This document shows, one piece after another, positions 35,883 to 52,732 of a stretch of 64,000 nucleotides of DNA. The position numbers and the translations under genes were made by a program. Source of the stretch: Udeniomyces pyricola (taxonomy: Eukaryota > Basidiomycota > Tremellomycetes > Cystofilobasidiales > Mrakiaceae); contig BCIK01000003.1 in NCBI GenBank assembly GCA_039545295.1, forward strand, positions 496,001 through 560,000. The letters run 5' to 3'. The stretch's first letter is position 1, and each line of letters opens with the position of its first letter. The notes under the pieces are model-generated. The model was not told the DNA's origin. It worked only from the letters and a program-made list of their open reading frames with translations, and did not search any database.

Positions 35883-36278
35883 GGGTGAGGTATGTGATGG
35901 CGAGAAAGTGTGTGGACGTCAAGGAGGATGATGGACTAGACGATGATCGATCCCATCGTCGCAGTGAATGCATTCCCATTTCCCTTTCTCGCCTTCTCTC
36001 TCTTTCTCTATTCCAGTATTAGTTTCGGCCAAGTCCCGTCTAATCATTCCTGGCCTTACAATCCATTGGCATCTATCCCTTCTCTCCCAGTCACACACAT
36101 CCCCCTCAGCTTAGATTAGCTGGCTCTTCTTGCTTTTCAAGTCCTCCGCCCTTTCGATCAACACTCATCGTACCAACCCTCACTCCTTTAGGACGACCCA
36201 ACCAGCCCTAACCATCGCACATCCCAGCCAACCCGACGAATCTCATCTGGCATTCCCCTCGTTCTTCGGACGACCATC
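35883..36278. promoter_or_regulatory. divergent promoter ARP1 / UPF2
   Basis: About 400 bases between the two start codons, with a pyrimidine-rich leader on the UPF2 side. No gene is supported. Confidence 0.55.
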
Positions 36279-39200
36279 ATGGCCACCACCACTACTAACA
36301 ACCCCCTCATCGCCTCATCCGATCCGTTGAAAAAGACTAAGCGCTTACCTCTCATCACCATCAACTCAAGGCCTCACTCCGATTCGGCCTCGTCCTCTGC
36401 CAAGCTCGACTCATCCCTCAAGCGACACACCTCCCTTCTGAACCGACTCCGCAAGTCATTCACCCTCGAATCTAAAGAGGCTATCCTCAAAGATGTCGAA
36501 GGCCTCACCCTTGAGAAATATGCCGAAGAGATCGTAGGTGCTTGTGTCGAGGGTATCGCCGGTCTGGGAGCAAAAGGCGATGTGTTTGGTATCGTCGAGG
36601 TAAGTCTCCCCTTGCGCCGGTTTCCTTGCGTCATCCCTGTTCGCAGTCGCGACTCGTATTTCGACTGTGTGACGTCAAACTGTCACTCTGACCTTTGACT
36701 TGCACACACATGTTGACAATCTTGCTCACCATATCATATCCAGATCTTGACGGCCCTTTCCTCGCGTCTCCCTCACGCGACGTTCCTAATCCCACTCTTC
36801 GCTCAACTTCTCGCCTTCCTCGCGCCCCCGAATGCTGCCGCCCTCAAAGCTCTCCCTACCGAGCAACGAGACCGCGAGGAAAAAGAGCGTATCACCAAGC
36901 AGCGGGGCGTTCTTCGCGTAATGGCTGAGGCAGAGGCGTGTGGGTTGAGGTTGCCGGCGGGAAGTCTGCCGGTCGCGGGGGCCAGCGGGAAGAAGTCCAA
37001 GAGCGCGACGGCAGCAGCGGTTTCGTTGGCTGAGGAGATGGGGGGAGCAGGCTGGTGTGTGGAAGATGGCCTGAGAGGACTCGTGAGTCAAAATTATACG
37101 AGCATGCTTCCCTTGAGTTGTGTCACCGCCGTGGCATTTATGCGGCTTTTTTGCTTGCCAGATGACAAACCAAGATCCAAATCACTAATCAGCTCGGATC
37201 CTCTTGCTTTCTCTCGTTTATGACCCAATCTAGTTAACTTCCGATCCACTGTACACATCTCTTCCACTCTTCACCTCCTTTCTCAAGTCGTTCGGGCGAC
37301 TCTATCTGGGACCCAGTCTCGTCTCGACCGATACCTCCACCGATGATTCCAACGATCCTAGGCCGGGAGAGAGTGAATTGGCTAAGGAGGATGAACTCGT
37401 TCCGCTCGACGTCCAGAAGCGGCTCAAGGGGTTGTTTGATGCTTACTATGAAGGACTCGGAAAAATCGTTACAAAGGGTCGAGTGGTTCGTCTTCTCTCT
37501 CTGTCTTGTGGGTTTCTCGTTTTTTCATCTCCTTCCGAGTATCAATACTGAACAAAGAACCCAATCTACCTCCACTCGATGCTTCTCTTTAACAGAAACT
37601 TCAACAACAAGACCTGAAAAATCACGAGGCTTACATCAAATCGGGAGAGATATTTGAGGATCGACAACAGGCGTACGAAAAGATGACGCGAGAGGTTGAG
37701 AGATTGATGGCGGGCATGGTCTCGTAAGACATTCACCTTTTCCTTGTTGATGTTTCCCGTGCTTGGTCTGTGATTTTTTTTTTGAGGTACAAACTGAACG
37801 ATGCAACCCGTCACTTTGTTTCAATCATGACCATTTCCTTAGCCTGGCGGATCTCCTTCATCTGCCGCCACCCGTCTTCCCTACACTTGCCACATCCAAG
37901 GGCCATTCGTCCGTCATCAACCTCGACTCTAATGCCAACCCTTTCGCCCGGTCACTCGAGGATATTCCCGTTGGAGGCATGTGGGAAGATGAGGAAGAAC
38001 GTCGGTTCTATGAGGACGTCATCGATCTGCGCGAGTTTGTGCCAGGTGGCATCTTAGGGGTCAAGGAAAAAGTCGGGGGAGGGGAAGGAACCAACACAGA
38101 AGAAGAGAAGAAGAAAGATGGGGATGAAGAGGAAGGAATGACGGGTAGGGAAGAAGAAGAAGAGCGAGAGAGGAAGGAAGCAGAGGATGTCAAGAGGCAA
38201 TTGGAAAAGATGGACGAGGGTGCCGCGACGGGTGGGAGTGATAACGCTTCCATGACCGAGGCAAGTCGTGGGGAGGACAAGAAGGACGAGGTGGAGACAG
38301 ATGTGTCAGTGCTGCGTCTATTTTCTCATTCTGTCTTGAGTTGACTCCTCCTAACGTGTTTCTACATCCATCTCGTCAAAATTTGCAGACCCGCTTCTCT
38401 CTTGCCCGACTCCTTGGCCTCGCTGGCTGACGATCCAGATACTACTGCAACGTTGTCTGCTGGACCTCTGGCTCGACTGAACGCTATCCTCACGGCTCTG
38501 CCGGAAACAACGTCCAAGTCAGCTCTCGATCAACTTGCTGTGGATTTTGCTTTTCTCAACTCCAAGGCAAGCCGAAAACGGATCGTCAAGGTGCGTTTGA
38601 GGCGTTTTGTCCTGTTCCAATTGCTCGTGCTGGTGGACGTTGGATGGAAGCAGGCCTTTGTGGTTCCGATGATGTTGACTAGACACGCGTCTTCTGTTCA
38701 GTTTCTCGGAGCAGTCCCAAAGAACCGATCAGACCTTCTTCCACTTTACGCTCGGTTTACGTCGACGCTCAACGCTTACATGCCCGACATTGGCAAGGGT
38801 CTCATCGAAATTGTCCGTATCTGGGTTGTCTATCTCTCAGACCTCTTCTTCACCCGCATCCGTGACGTCTGGATGTATAACATGACTGACAAACTTACGT
38901 CATCCAAATATCCTCTTCTTTGCCATTCTCTCCTTCTTATCCTCTTCCTTCAGCTTGATGAAGAGTTCCGCTACCTTCAACGCAAGAAGCTTGTCAAGGA
39001 ACTCGCTGAAGTCCGATCCAAAGTGCGTTCATCTGCCTCTTCTTACCAATACCCATGCTCGATGCTCACTTACCCCTCGCTCTCGCTTCCTTTTCCTCGC
39101 AGAATATCCGGTACTACTCTGAGCTTGCCAAGTTCAAAGTCGCTCAGCCCCATACGATCCTCCACGTGTACAAAGTTCTCATCGATGACCTCACGAACAC

Positions 39201-42170
39201 CAATGTGGAATGTGCGGCTTTGCTCTTGGAGGGCTGCGGTCGATTCTTGCTCCGGAGTGAAGATACTGGAGAGAGGATGAAGAGTATGGTAAGTTGACGC
39301 AGCATTCTCTCAGGTTTACCGAAGAACTGCTTTTATACTTCCCAACCAAATTCGTTTTCTTCTTTCTGATCGTCCCTGTTTGGTGTCTTCTTCTGATAGC
39401 TTGAGTTGATGAGGAGGAAACAGAATGCCCAGCACTTTGATCAACGACTCTTGCTTTTGCTCGAGAACGCATACTACCAGGTGAGGGTTGACTCTAGTTG
39501 TTCTGCAACCGCGAAACCCCGGGGCCACGGACAGAAGCCTGCTCTGCTGACCAGAAACTGACGTCTTTGATCTCTGGTGAAGTGTAACCCTCCCGAGCGA
39601 ACAGCTGTCCAGCAGAAGGAACGCACACCTATGGAACTGTTTGTCCGACATCTCATTTATGACATCCTTATCAAGAAAACGGTCGACAAAGTCCTCAAGC
39701 TCCTACGAAAACTTCATTGGAAGGATCCCGACGTAAGTTTGGCGTAATAGTAAAGAGAACGTACAAGAGGGCAGCACAGACGCCTTGTGGGAATTCCTGT
39801 TCGCAATGGATATTGACTCTTGTCCGTGTTGATTCGGTTAATTTCTCAGGTCTGCAAGTTGTTGCACAAGACGTTTACCAAAGTCTGGAAACTCAAGTTT
39901 TCAAACATCAGTGCGCTCGCTATCCTCGTATACGAGCTTGCACGATGGCAATCTGAGTTTGCGACGGGCGTCGTCGATCAAGTCATTGAGGACATTCGAT
40001 CCGGTCTTGAGGTTTGTCCATATTTTTTTTGCTTTCCTAGTCATCGAAACAGTTCGTTATGCACCACCTAACCATTGCTCTCGTGTTTTGCACTCGTGCT
40101 CCCATGACCCATCATTTCTGCTGTTTGTCCTGTTCTGTCTCTAAACTGATCTATCTGATTCCCCACGCGGCCGACCAGACCAACATCTTCAAGCACAACC
40201 AGCGCCGGATCGCTTCGATCAAGTACCTTGGAGAGCTTCACTATTACCGTCAAGTCAACTCCCCTGTCATCTTTGATACACTGTGGTCGTTGATTACCTT
40301 TGGACATTGTGTGTTTGATCTCGTTCTTTTCTCCATGCCGATGGCTACTGAACGCAAGTAGCATGGAGAGACGTTGCTATCGAGATTGGAAAACTGATAC
40401 CTCATACGTCTTTTTCTCTCTGTCTTTCCATTCGTTACAAGCTGAACCACTTCCCATCCCTGGCCGATCTTGTCCCAACGACGCGGCCGACGACTTTTTC
40501 CGGGTCCGATTGATTTGTACTTTGCTTGACACCTGTGGCATGTGTTTCGATCGGGGGTCGGCCAAGAAGAAGCTCGATCAGTTCCTTGTTGTCTTCCAGG
40601 TGAGAATCCACTTTCTTTGCTGGGACTTGTATTTTTCACTCTTTACTTCTGATCCCTTCTTCTTGTTTTCCTTCGTCTTGTGCTGATTTGAAAATTGAAA
40701 ATTAAAAAATAACACGTTGATGACTGATCATCATGCGTCTTTCCCTTTGTAGCTTTACATTATGTGCAAGAAAGATTGTCCTATGGATGTAGAGTTCATG
40801 GTTGCCGATACGTTTGAGGTACGCCACTTCTTCTGCCTTCGTCACTCAAGCCTGAGGCTTCTAGCTAACAAACGAATGTGACTGGTCCGTATCTCGATAA
40901 CGTTCCTGGCGATACTCGTGGTATCGAATCAGACGATCCGACCTGATATGGTTCCCTTCAAGACATTCGATCAAGCGTCAGCTGCGATTGATGAGTTGCT
41001 CGCGGCTCAGACTTTGGCTGCTGTTGGTGAGTGTCCTTCTTAGAAAGTCTCATTCCGCCTGGATGTATGCGCTGGGAACTGATCCGATACCCACTGGCAA
41101 CTCTGCCCTCCCTGGTGTTCTTTTTGGTTCGTGACAGCGACTGGAGGAGAGGAAAGCGATGGCGAAGAAAGTGAGAGCGACGACGAGAGGCAAGACGAGC
41201 TAGATCAAGGCGAAGAGATCCTCGATGGATCTGCCGAACTCGATGGAGATGGAGACGAGAACCCCGAAGGGCTGGATGATGACGTGAGTACAAGCAACTT
41301 GGATTGTTCTTGACGCCTCCTCGGAGATTCTCATCCCACATCACTGATGGTTCCTCTACCTTCTGGCCCAAATCTTGCCATCGACAGGCCGATTCCGGTT
41401 CTGATACTTCCTCTTCCGCTACATTGGAGCCCGAACCCGAAGACGATCTAGTCCTTCAGCGCCTTGCCCGCGCCGAAGCCCAAGCCCGAGAGGAGGACGA
41501 AGAGTTTAACCGCGAGTTCAACAAGATGATGCTCGAGCAGTCTGATACCAAGAAGGGCGAGCGCAAGACCAATGTGCCCATCTTTGATACGGCCGTGCCG
41601 TTGATGCGAAAGGCGCAGAGGAGTGGTAAGGCTGGGGGGATCGATGAAGACGGAGGAGGAGCGGCCGGTGAAGTTGATGCCAGCGTTACGCGGTTCATGC
41701 TCTTGACCAAGAAGGGCAATAAGCCACAGGTATGTCTCCATTTGTGCTGTCGTGTGCTTTTGTCGTGGACCTTCATCGTCGTGCACTCGCAATTGATGGA
41801 CAGCGAAGTCAGACACGAGCTGATACCGTTCGTTTTCTTTCTGTCCGAAAAAATCTTGCACGTTTTCTCTCCTTTCAGACTCGCATGATGGACATTCCTT
41901 TCGATTCGCCCATCGCTGTCAACACCCGAACGAACCAGATGCAGGACAAGCTCGAACAGCAGCAAATGAAGAAGCTTGTTCTCAACCATGAGATGCGTCA
42001 GGAGGATCACGAGAAGAAAAGTGCGTCTTGCTTTCTTGATCTTCATCTCTTTTCGATGTATATCCTGGAATACAAACGCACATGTACTTACTTTTGGGCT
42101 CTTGTTCTTTCTAGATATGGAGGCTTTGGCTCGAGCTCGAGGGATCAAGCTCCGTTTCGTGGATAAATAG
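36279..42170 (+). CDS. UPF2: nonsense-mediated decay factor UPF2/NMD2
   Basis: Twenty exons (36279-36599, 36744-37082, 37234-37485, 37596-37723, 37843-38304, 38389-38590, 38702-38812, 38954-39022, 39103-39288, 39400-39480, 39583-39732, 39850-40011, 40179-40308, 40442-40599, 40753-40818, 40933-41026, 41138-41283, 41388-41729, 41879-42020, 42115-42170) give 1198 residues, normal for the family. Three MIF4G helical repeats can be followed: the first in exons 1-5 (LDSSLKRHTSLLNRLRKS; HEAYIKSGEIFEDRQQAY), the second in exons 6-11, the third in exons 12-16 (LLDTCGMCFDRGSAKKKLDQ). A very acidic linker and the C-terminal UPF1-binding segment (exons 19-20) follow. UPF2 bridges UPF1 and UPF3 at premature stop codons in the cytoplasm. 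Donors include GTTCGT (intron 3), GTCAGT (intron 5) and GTCCGT (intron 7). Confidence 0.95.
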
Positions 42171-42864
42171 CCTGCCCGAGCTATCGTCGCTTCTTCCCAT
42201 CGAGCCATCCCCTTTCGTCTACCCCAATTACCCTTCTTTCCCTCCTTTCGTCGCTCCGGGACTCTTTCCATCCCAAATTAAGTCCCATCCATCTCCATCC
42301 TTCAGTCTCCTTCCTTCTCTCCAGCCTGATCCGAGGTCTTTATACGTCCTTTGGTGGGCGCAGTTCCTTGCTGTTCGGAGATGGGAAAGTGAAACAGCCA
42401 GGGAGAGAGCCGGAGTGTCCCTACGGGATCATTCCGAGTGACGAGACGTAGGGGGTCATTGTACGAGGGGAGGTGGATAGACATGATGGGTGGGCGGTAA
42501 TGAGGGAGGAGGACGTCAAAGGACTGTCCAAAGGAAGGAAGCTGAAGAGGGATGTGTATAAATAAAGCGGAGGTTGGTTTACGCCTCATTTTTTTGAAGA
42601 GGAAGCTTTGGCTATATATTTCATCCCATCGTTTCATGAGATCACTGCTCTTTCCAGCCACTTGTCGTTTCTATCATGAGGATTGCTTGGTTGATTGAAG
42701 TGACCTTGGATGGTATATGTATAATTTAGTATGTAATTGAATGATAGCTGTGGCACAATCATCATAACAAGCGTCGCGGGCGTCGCCAAATATGAAACGT
42801 ACGTCGGACAGTGCCGACTGATCATGATTCTCCGTCCTCTGATTCCTCCCGCAACTGCACCAAG
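42171..42864. promoter_or_regulatory. UPF2 3' region and MYST gene promoter
   Basis: About 690 bases between two tandem plus-strand genes. I see no further gene or named motif. Confidence 0.55.
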
Positions 42865-46416
<3,552 letters not shown>

Positions 46417-47036
46417 CGATGATGCGCATGAAAATTTGTGACGGGCGAAAAAAAAAGTGTCCCAGAGAAGAAGAAGGAAGAAAAGAAAAGAAAAGAAAAA
46501 TTATGAAGAGAAAAAAAAAAGTGGGCAGAAGACTAGAGGACCGCGGGCGAAAGAGAAACAAAGACAGCAAGATAAAGATCTAGAAGAGAAAAGGGTTGGG
46601 GGAAGGGAATGGCAATGTGGATTTGATGGGGGTGGATGTACAAGCGGGATGAATGAAACCAGGAGATGGGAAGGAAAAAGAACGAACGGGTACCAGCGAC
46701 GACACGAGTACGGTAAGAATGGCAAAAGGCGAGACATGATGCAAAGATTGGGAAGTGTAGACGGAAAAGAGGGAGAAAAGAAAAAGGTTGACAAGACCAT
46801 GAAAAGGTCGAGTATGTAACGTCCGGGTATCATGGAGGAAAAAAAAATGGCCATTAACAAGGAACTTGCTATTCGAGGATGGGCACAAGCGAGAGCAATG
46901 ACGCGACGATGAAACAAAAGGTCGAGCAACAGGCGGTAAGAGAAGATAATCAGGATCAAAATGACAAAATGAAGCGACAAGGAGTGACAGGCTCTGGAAG
47001 CCTATCTGACTATCCCCTTTGCAAAGTGACTCCACC
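46417..47036. other. convergent 3' region, MYST gene / kinase
   Basis: About 620 bases between two stop codons, purine-rich on the plus strand. No gene is supported. Confidence 0.6.
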
Positions 47037-50000
47037 TCATTCCTCCTCTTCTTCCTCCTCCTCGATCTCTAGAATATCCTTGCTCCTAAACGCAGATGTC
47101 GGTAACTGCCTACGCGATCCACCGCTACCTGAGATAGTCGTGGTCACCTTCGACGCTAAGACCGATGGGGCAACGTCCAACGAGGGTACGGCGTCTGTTA
47201 CCTCGGCTGCTCGGGAGGACGAGGAGCTCGTCGAAGCCGCTGGAGCTGAGAGTGTGTTACCCCAGGTCGCACGGGTTGAAGGGGCAAAGGAAGAGGAAGG
47301 ATTCCAAGCAGGCGAGCCTCCTCCACCTCCACTGCCTGGACCGCCAGCACGGCCTTTGTAAGGCGTCGTAGAATGAGCCAAAGGCGTATTGAATGTTTTC
47401 ATTGACGACGAAGACAAGGACGACGACCCAAACAGCCCGCTTCCCTCTCCGCTCGACCCACCACTGTTGCCCCGGTACGGCTTTGACGGCATTTGACCCA
47501 GTCCGCCCTCGTACCCTTCATCTTCGTCGACCCAATCGTCATCGTCGTCTCCTTTCTTGGCAAAGACATCGCGGAAGATGGGCTTAAGACGCGGGGTGAG
47601 CATCTTTGGGGTCAGATGATGGAAGTGGGAATGGTGCGAGTGATGATGATGAGATGGGCTTGAGGACGAGAGAGCCGATTTGCTTCGATGAGCGACGAGT
47701 ACTGTGGTGGAGTAAGACGACCGGGGCGAGGATCGGAGAGACGACGCAGAGTCGTCGATCGGGGCAAGAGAAATCGTCTCGTTGCCTTCGTCGAGTGACT
47801 CTAATGTCAAGCCGTCCGTCAACATCTCAGACTCAGCGACGGCTCGATGAGCAAGCGAGGGCAAATCGAGTGCCGAGTTTGGCGATGAACCAAGTGAACG
47901 AGCGGACCGAGCCGAGGTGACAGAAGGGGACCGCATGTGTGACGAGTGCACCGTCTTGATCTGCCGAACAACCTTGGTAGAGGAGCCCGAACCGACACGG
48001 CGGTGATAGATCTGCAGCGGACTCGCCTGGACGCGTCGGCCAGAACCAGCAGAGCTCGCAGTTGGCGAGCGTGAGAGATTGCGTTCGAGATTCGAAGGGT
48101 AGGAAAGGTTGAATGAGCGAAGTGAAGAAGGGCGGGAGTGAGATCGAACCTCGCTGTTGGGTGTGCGTGATTCGAGTGATCGACGTCCAGGATCGGAAGG
48201 ACGACGATGAAGACCGTAGTGGGGATCGGCAACGTTGGAAAGGGAGAGGTCGATCGGAGGAAGGTGAAGAGAGGCAATGGAGGATCGGCGAGAGTGAAAC
48301 GACTGCTGACTGCTTGACCGGTGCGAAAGTGAGGGCCGATCGGGACCGGGTCCTCGTCGCGGCGGCGGGTTGAATGAACTCGCGGGCTTGCTTCGGTATT
48401 CTGACGAGTGTCTTGACGAGGAGCGCACGTTGGATGATCGACTTTGACCCCCTCGAGTGGCAGGATTGCGAAATGAGGGGTGGCTGCTGCCTTCGCCTGA
48501 CGACGGACCTTGGCTCGGAGGAGACGTCGATCGAAGAGACCCTCCACCCATTCGGCCTTTCCCCCCACGTTTCCGCGAGTCCTCCTTGAACCACATGCGG
48601 AACGTCGTCAGGAAGCTCTCTCGCTTGGATCCATCTTTGACAGGCTTGGGTGTCGTTTGAGAGGAATTCATCGAGCTGAAGCTATGAACCGTTGAGAGCG
48701 AGCCCGATGCAGCTGGGGCCGAGCCTGTTCTGCGGCTAGGAGAAAGAGGCAACGTGCCGAGAGTCGGGTTCGAGGATGCGGTAGACGAGCTAGAGCCTTG
48801 GCTCGTGTGGTTCAGGGGCATCGGACGTGAAGTGGGCGTTGACGAGGTGGGAGAGGACGTGCCAACAGATTCTGGTCGACTGTCGTCAGAGGCCGATTTA
48901 AGGAGTTTATGGGAGAGAGAGTGAGAAAGTGTCGGTGGTTGGGGCTGCTTTTCGAGCTCGTCCCGGAACCCTTGGTCATCGGACTTTTTTCGAACCAGGC
49001 CAAGCGTGAGACTCTGCAGCATGCTCACGGACGAGGACCGTGTCTTCATTGCTTCTGAGCGACGCGATTTCCCAGGTGAGGTGACGGGCGAGCCCGAGGG
49101 TATAGCAGTACCATCGGACGAGCTAGGTGATTGCGGCGATGCCAAATGATCGGAAAGATTGGGGGAGGATTTGGAGGTGGAGAAAGAAGAGTCTGGATGG
49201 AGGGAGTGAGGCGAGGGACGCGAGACGATAGGTGATGTCGGATTGGATTGAGAGGAAGATAGAGTAGGCGTCGGTGGTTCGACACATACCGGTCCCAGGA
49301 GGATGGCATTTGGCTTGCCAAACGGATCGTCAGTCACAGTCGCCAACTCGACTGTCGGATCGCCCTTGATGTTGGCATGAGTCACAACTGAAGGAGCATC
49401 CAGTTGGCGTTTGGGAAGGCTGGAAGAGGCCATCTTTCTCTTGGACGCCGGCGGTGCTGGAGCCAGAAGCACGCTGCTCACTTCCTCTTCCGGCGACTCG
49501 AAGCTGACCCGCTCACTACGCGTCTCGCTCACTCCCCTATCGTGACTAGTCGATCGATCCCTGTCCCTTTGCTCGCGTCCTCTCCGCTCGATCTCTGCTT
49601 CCCCTTCCATCTCTTTGCTCACAATTGAATCTCGTTTCTTCTCTTCGCGGTCCTTTTTCCCTTTCAAGAGCCACCAGAGAGCTCCGCTCGTGTCGCACGC
49701 GTCATGGGTCACTGAGTGGACGAGCTGACCGACGTCGATGCCGATGGACGAGAGAGAGTTGAGAAGCTGCTGTTCTTCGGCCGTCGAGAACTGGATAGGA
49801 CGTTGTTCGGAGAGGAGGGAGAGATAATCGATTGCGGGGTATGGAAGCGAGGCGGACGTCCGAAGATGGGCGGGCAGATGAGTAGACGACGAGTTGGCCG
49901 CTCCGAGTGACTGACTGAGAATAGAGGAAATCGATCGCCGTTTGGTTCGAGAGGGCGTCCGCGAGCTTTGAGCGAGGGGAAGGAGCGGATGGGCCGTGTC

Positions 50001-51906
50001 ACGGGTGTGTTCGTCCTCGTCCTCGGCTCCTTCATCTTCACCTCCTTCGTCTTCCTCGGGCACCTTGTCCACCAAGTCAATTTTGGATGATCGCTTGCCA
50101 CTCTCTTCCAAGTCGCCCTTCCTGATCGTCGCATCACTCTCTGACCGCCGAAGCTTGTTTGGCAGCTCATTCGACTGGACATTCTCGTCGGTCCCCGTCA
50201 CGCTTTCGCTTGGCGTCGTGGCAGAGCTGTTGGTGGAACGTCCAGATGAATCGGTTTCTCGGTGAGTCTCCGAGCTTGAGGCCGAGACAGAGGTGACTTG
50301 AGGCGAAACAAGATTGGCTGATGAACCAGCAGTGGGAAAGAAGGAGTCGTGAGTGTTCTGAAGAATCGTGAATGGGGTGAGTGTTGGAGAGGTGGCTCTT
50401 GGTGGTTCTTGGGTCGTAGGTGAGGGAAGAGTGGAAGCAACGCTGGGAAAGATGTCCTGGATAAACCAAGGGTGAGAGAGGATATCCTTGACCGTGGGAC
50501 GTTTGGTGGGATCAAGGGAAAGCATGGAGCGGATGAGGGATCGAGCACCTGCAAATTTGAATGTGTTACAGATGGTTCTGAGTCAACTTGTATACAAACA
50601 AAGGACGAAAGCAGCCGTCGAGGAGGGTGCTTCACACCTTCAGACAACCAGTCTGGCTCTTCGTAATCGCCCTGGATAATCATGTCTTTCATGACGTTCT
50701 CGTCATCGTCGTCAAAGGGCAGTCCGCCACAGAGCAGGCAGTAAAGGATGATTCCCATGGACCAGACGTCGACCTCTACAGAATGTACAGCGAGAGTTAG
50801 ATCATCAACCGTACTGATATGACGTGATATCACGCGAAGATGCCAGATTAGGGAACTGACCGGCTCCCGTGTACTTTTTGGCCAAAAGCATTTCTGGCGA
50901 GGCGTATCCCTACGGGTCGTCGAAAAGAGTGGGTCCGGAGATCGAATTCAGCGCGATCCTATCACATGAATCGTGCTAAGCAAGCGCTGACATATGCAAA
51001 GTCGACTGCTTACCGTTGTTCCACAAAACGTCTCGAGCAGTCTCCCAGGCTCATACTCTCTCACGAATCCCAGGTCGCCAAGTTTGACGCGGCATTCTTC
51101 GTCGAGGAGGACGTTCTCTAACTTGAGGTCCCTGTGGACGATCCCCATTTCGTGCAGGTAACCGACGGCGAGACCGAGCTCCCCAAAGATCCTCCTCGCC
51201 TCGGCCTCTGGAAGCCGTCCCCGTTCGACGAGGTAGTCAAATAGCTCGCCACCAGCGCAGAGCTCGGTGACAAGATAGATATGCGACTCAGTCGCGAGAA
51301 CCTCAAGCAACTGACAAACGTGAGGGTGGTGAAGTCGACGGTGATGATGGATTTCTCGGGTGAGAGACGAGGTAAGGGCCTTGGGGATCTTCTTGATCGC
51401 GCAGCGTGTCGAAGTGAGTCGATGCGTGCAGAGGTGGACCAGGCCGTAGGTTCCTGATGACGAGTCAATGGGAACGAACGTAAGATTCGAGGACAGAAAA
51501 GTGTTCACTATCAGCTTCTGGTCAATGATCACGCGTATCCTGGTGAGGACCGAAGAATCAGATAGAAGACTCCCGAACAGAGGGAAGAGAACGCGAGACG
51601 GCAGGGTGGAGGAATGAGAGCCCACCTTCACCAATGACACGACCGAGTGTGTAACCGCCAACCATTCTCAGCTTCTCGGAGCTCAGCTCCTTGCCTAATT
51701 CCTGATACGCATTGGCGAGCTGACGGGTGAAACGGAAAGACGCGTCCCTGATTAGTCGCTAGGTAGAGACGCGATAGAGACGCGTTGGGAAAGGGTGGGA
51801 AAGGAAAGGCGACGAAATGGCACGCAACGCATAGCGTGTCCGAATAGATGGCTGAACAAACCTGGGCCCGCTGGGTGTTTGTATCGTGCTTTGAACGCAG
51901 CGACAT
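47037..51906 (-). CDS. CAMK-group Ser/Thr kinase with DLG motif and very long disordered tail
   Basis: Six exons (51906-51862, 51758-51626, 51453-51014, 50909-50861, 50775-50638, 50548-47037) give about 1438 residues. The kinase domain (about 50-305) has the Gly loop IGEGTYGLV, the Lys of CAIKK (about 80), HRDLKLEN (166-168), and YASPEML in the activation segment. The Mg-binding motif is DLG (186-188) instead of DFG, a substitution I recall in yeast YPL150W-like and related fungal kinases, so activity is expected. A short conserved block follows later (IGIDVGQLVHSVTHDACDTS and GALWWLLKGKK), otherwise the tail is Ser/Pro/Arg-rich and disordered, ending in a Glu run. The function is probably signalling or cell-cycle control, but the family member cannot be fixed from sequence. 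Confidence 0.88.
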
Positions 51907-52732
51907 GGAGAGAGAGGCAAGATGCCTAACCGGGTCCGTCTAAGGTGTTGGGTGCCAGGCGGAGGACGGATAAAGGGCGAATGTGGGGATGGACAAACGC
52001 GCGTTGAGGTAAATCGGGAGTAGACGTCTTGAAACCGGAAGGACGCGTGGGAAGGGGAAGGTCGATTGGGAGCGAGATGGCAAACAAACAGTCAAGAATT
52101 CAGCGACAGAATGAGGGAAAAGAGGATGAGGTGGGTAATTTGAGGTAAGCAGTAAGAGCGGTGGAAACAAGCGAGACTATGACCGCTGGCGCTCTGGCGC
52201 GGCGCGATGCGGTTCGGGCACGGCGCGCGGAGATGGTCGAATCAGGCCGATGGATCGATGGGTATGCAGCGGTCGATGTCGTGATGCAGTGATTGATATT
52301 TGATAGTACGACTGTTGTATACAAGTGCGCGCTACGACAGGCATGCCATCGTGCATGCCTCATTATATCGCATCATCGGGATTCCCTGAGTATGTATGCA
52401 CGTCGCGGTCTCACTCAAAACAGACGGTAGGGGTCTCATGATGAACCAAGACAAATGACATAAAGACACAAGGTAATCAATGAGGAGACCAAAGATGCAT
52501 GCTTCGGGAGATATGAAGGCCCGTTAATGTGGGAATTATTAGACAAATTGAAAGAAGAAGAAAAAGGTAAAAGGAAAGGAACCCAGTAGACGTGACGGGT
52601 GAAGAGAGTCGGGAAGCAGAGGACATGCAAGGTGAGGTGATAGCTCGAGAGATACATGAAAGTGAGAGTTTGAAGAAGAGCGAGGGAAGCTAGAGGGGGC
52701 AGCTAGTTGATGGCCGAGTCGATGCCAGACTA
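51907..52732. promoter_or_regulatory. kinase promoter and malic enzyme 3' region
   Basis: About 830 bases between two tandem minus-strand genes. Only short open frames with no family match are seen. Confidence 0.55.
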
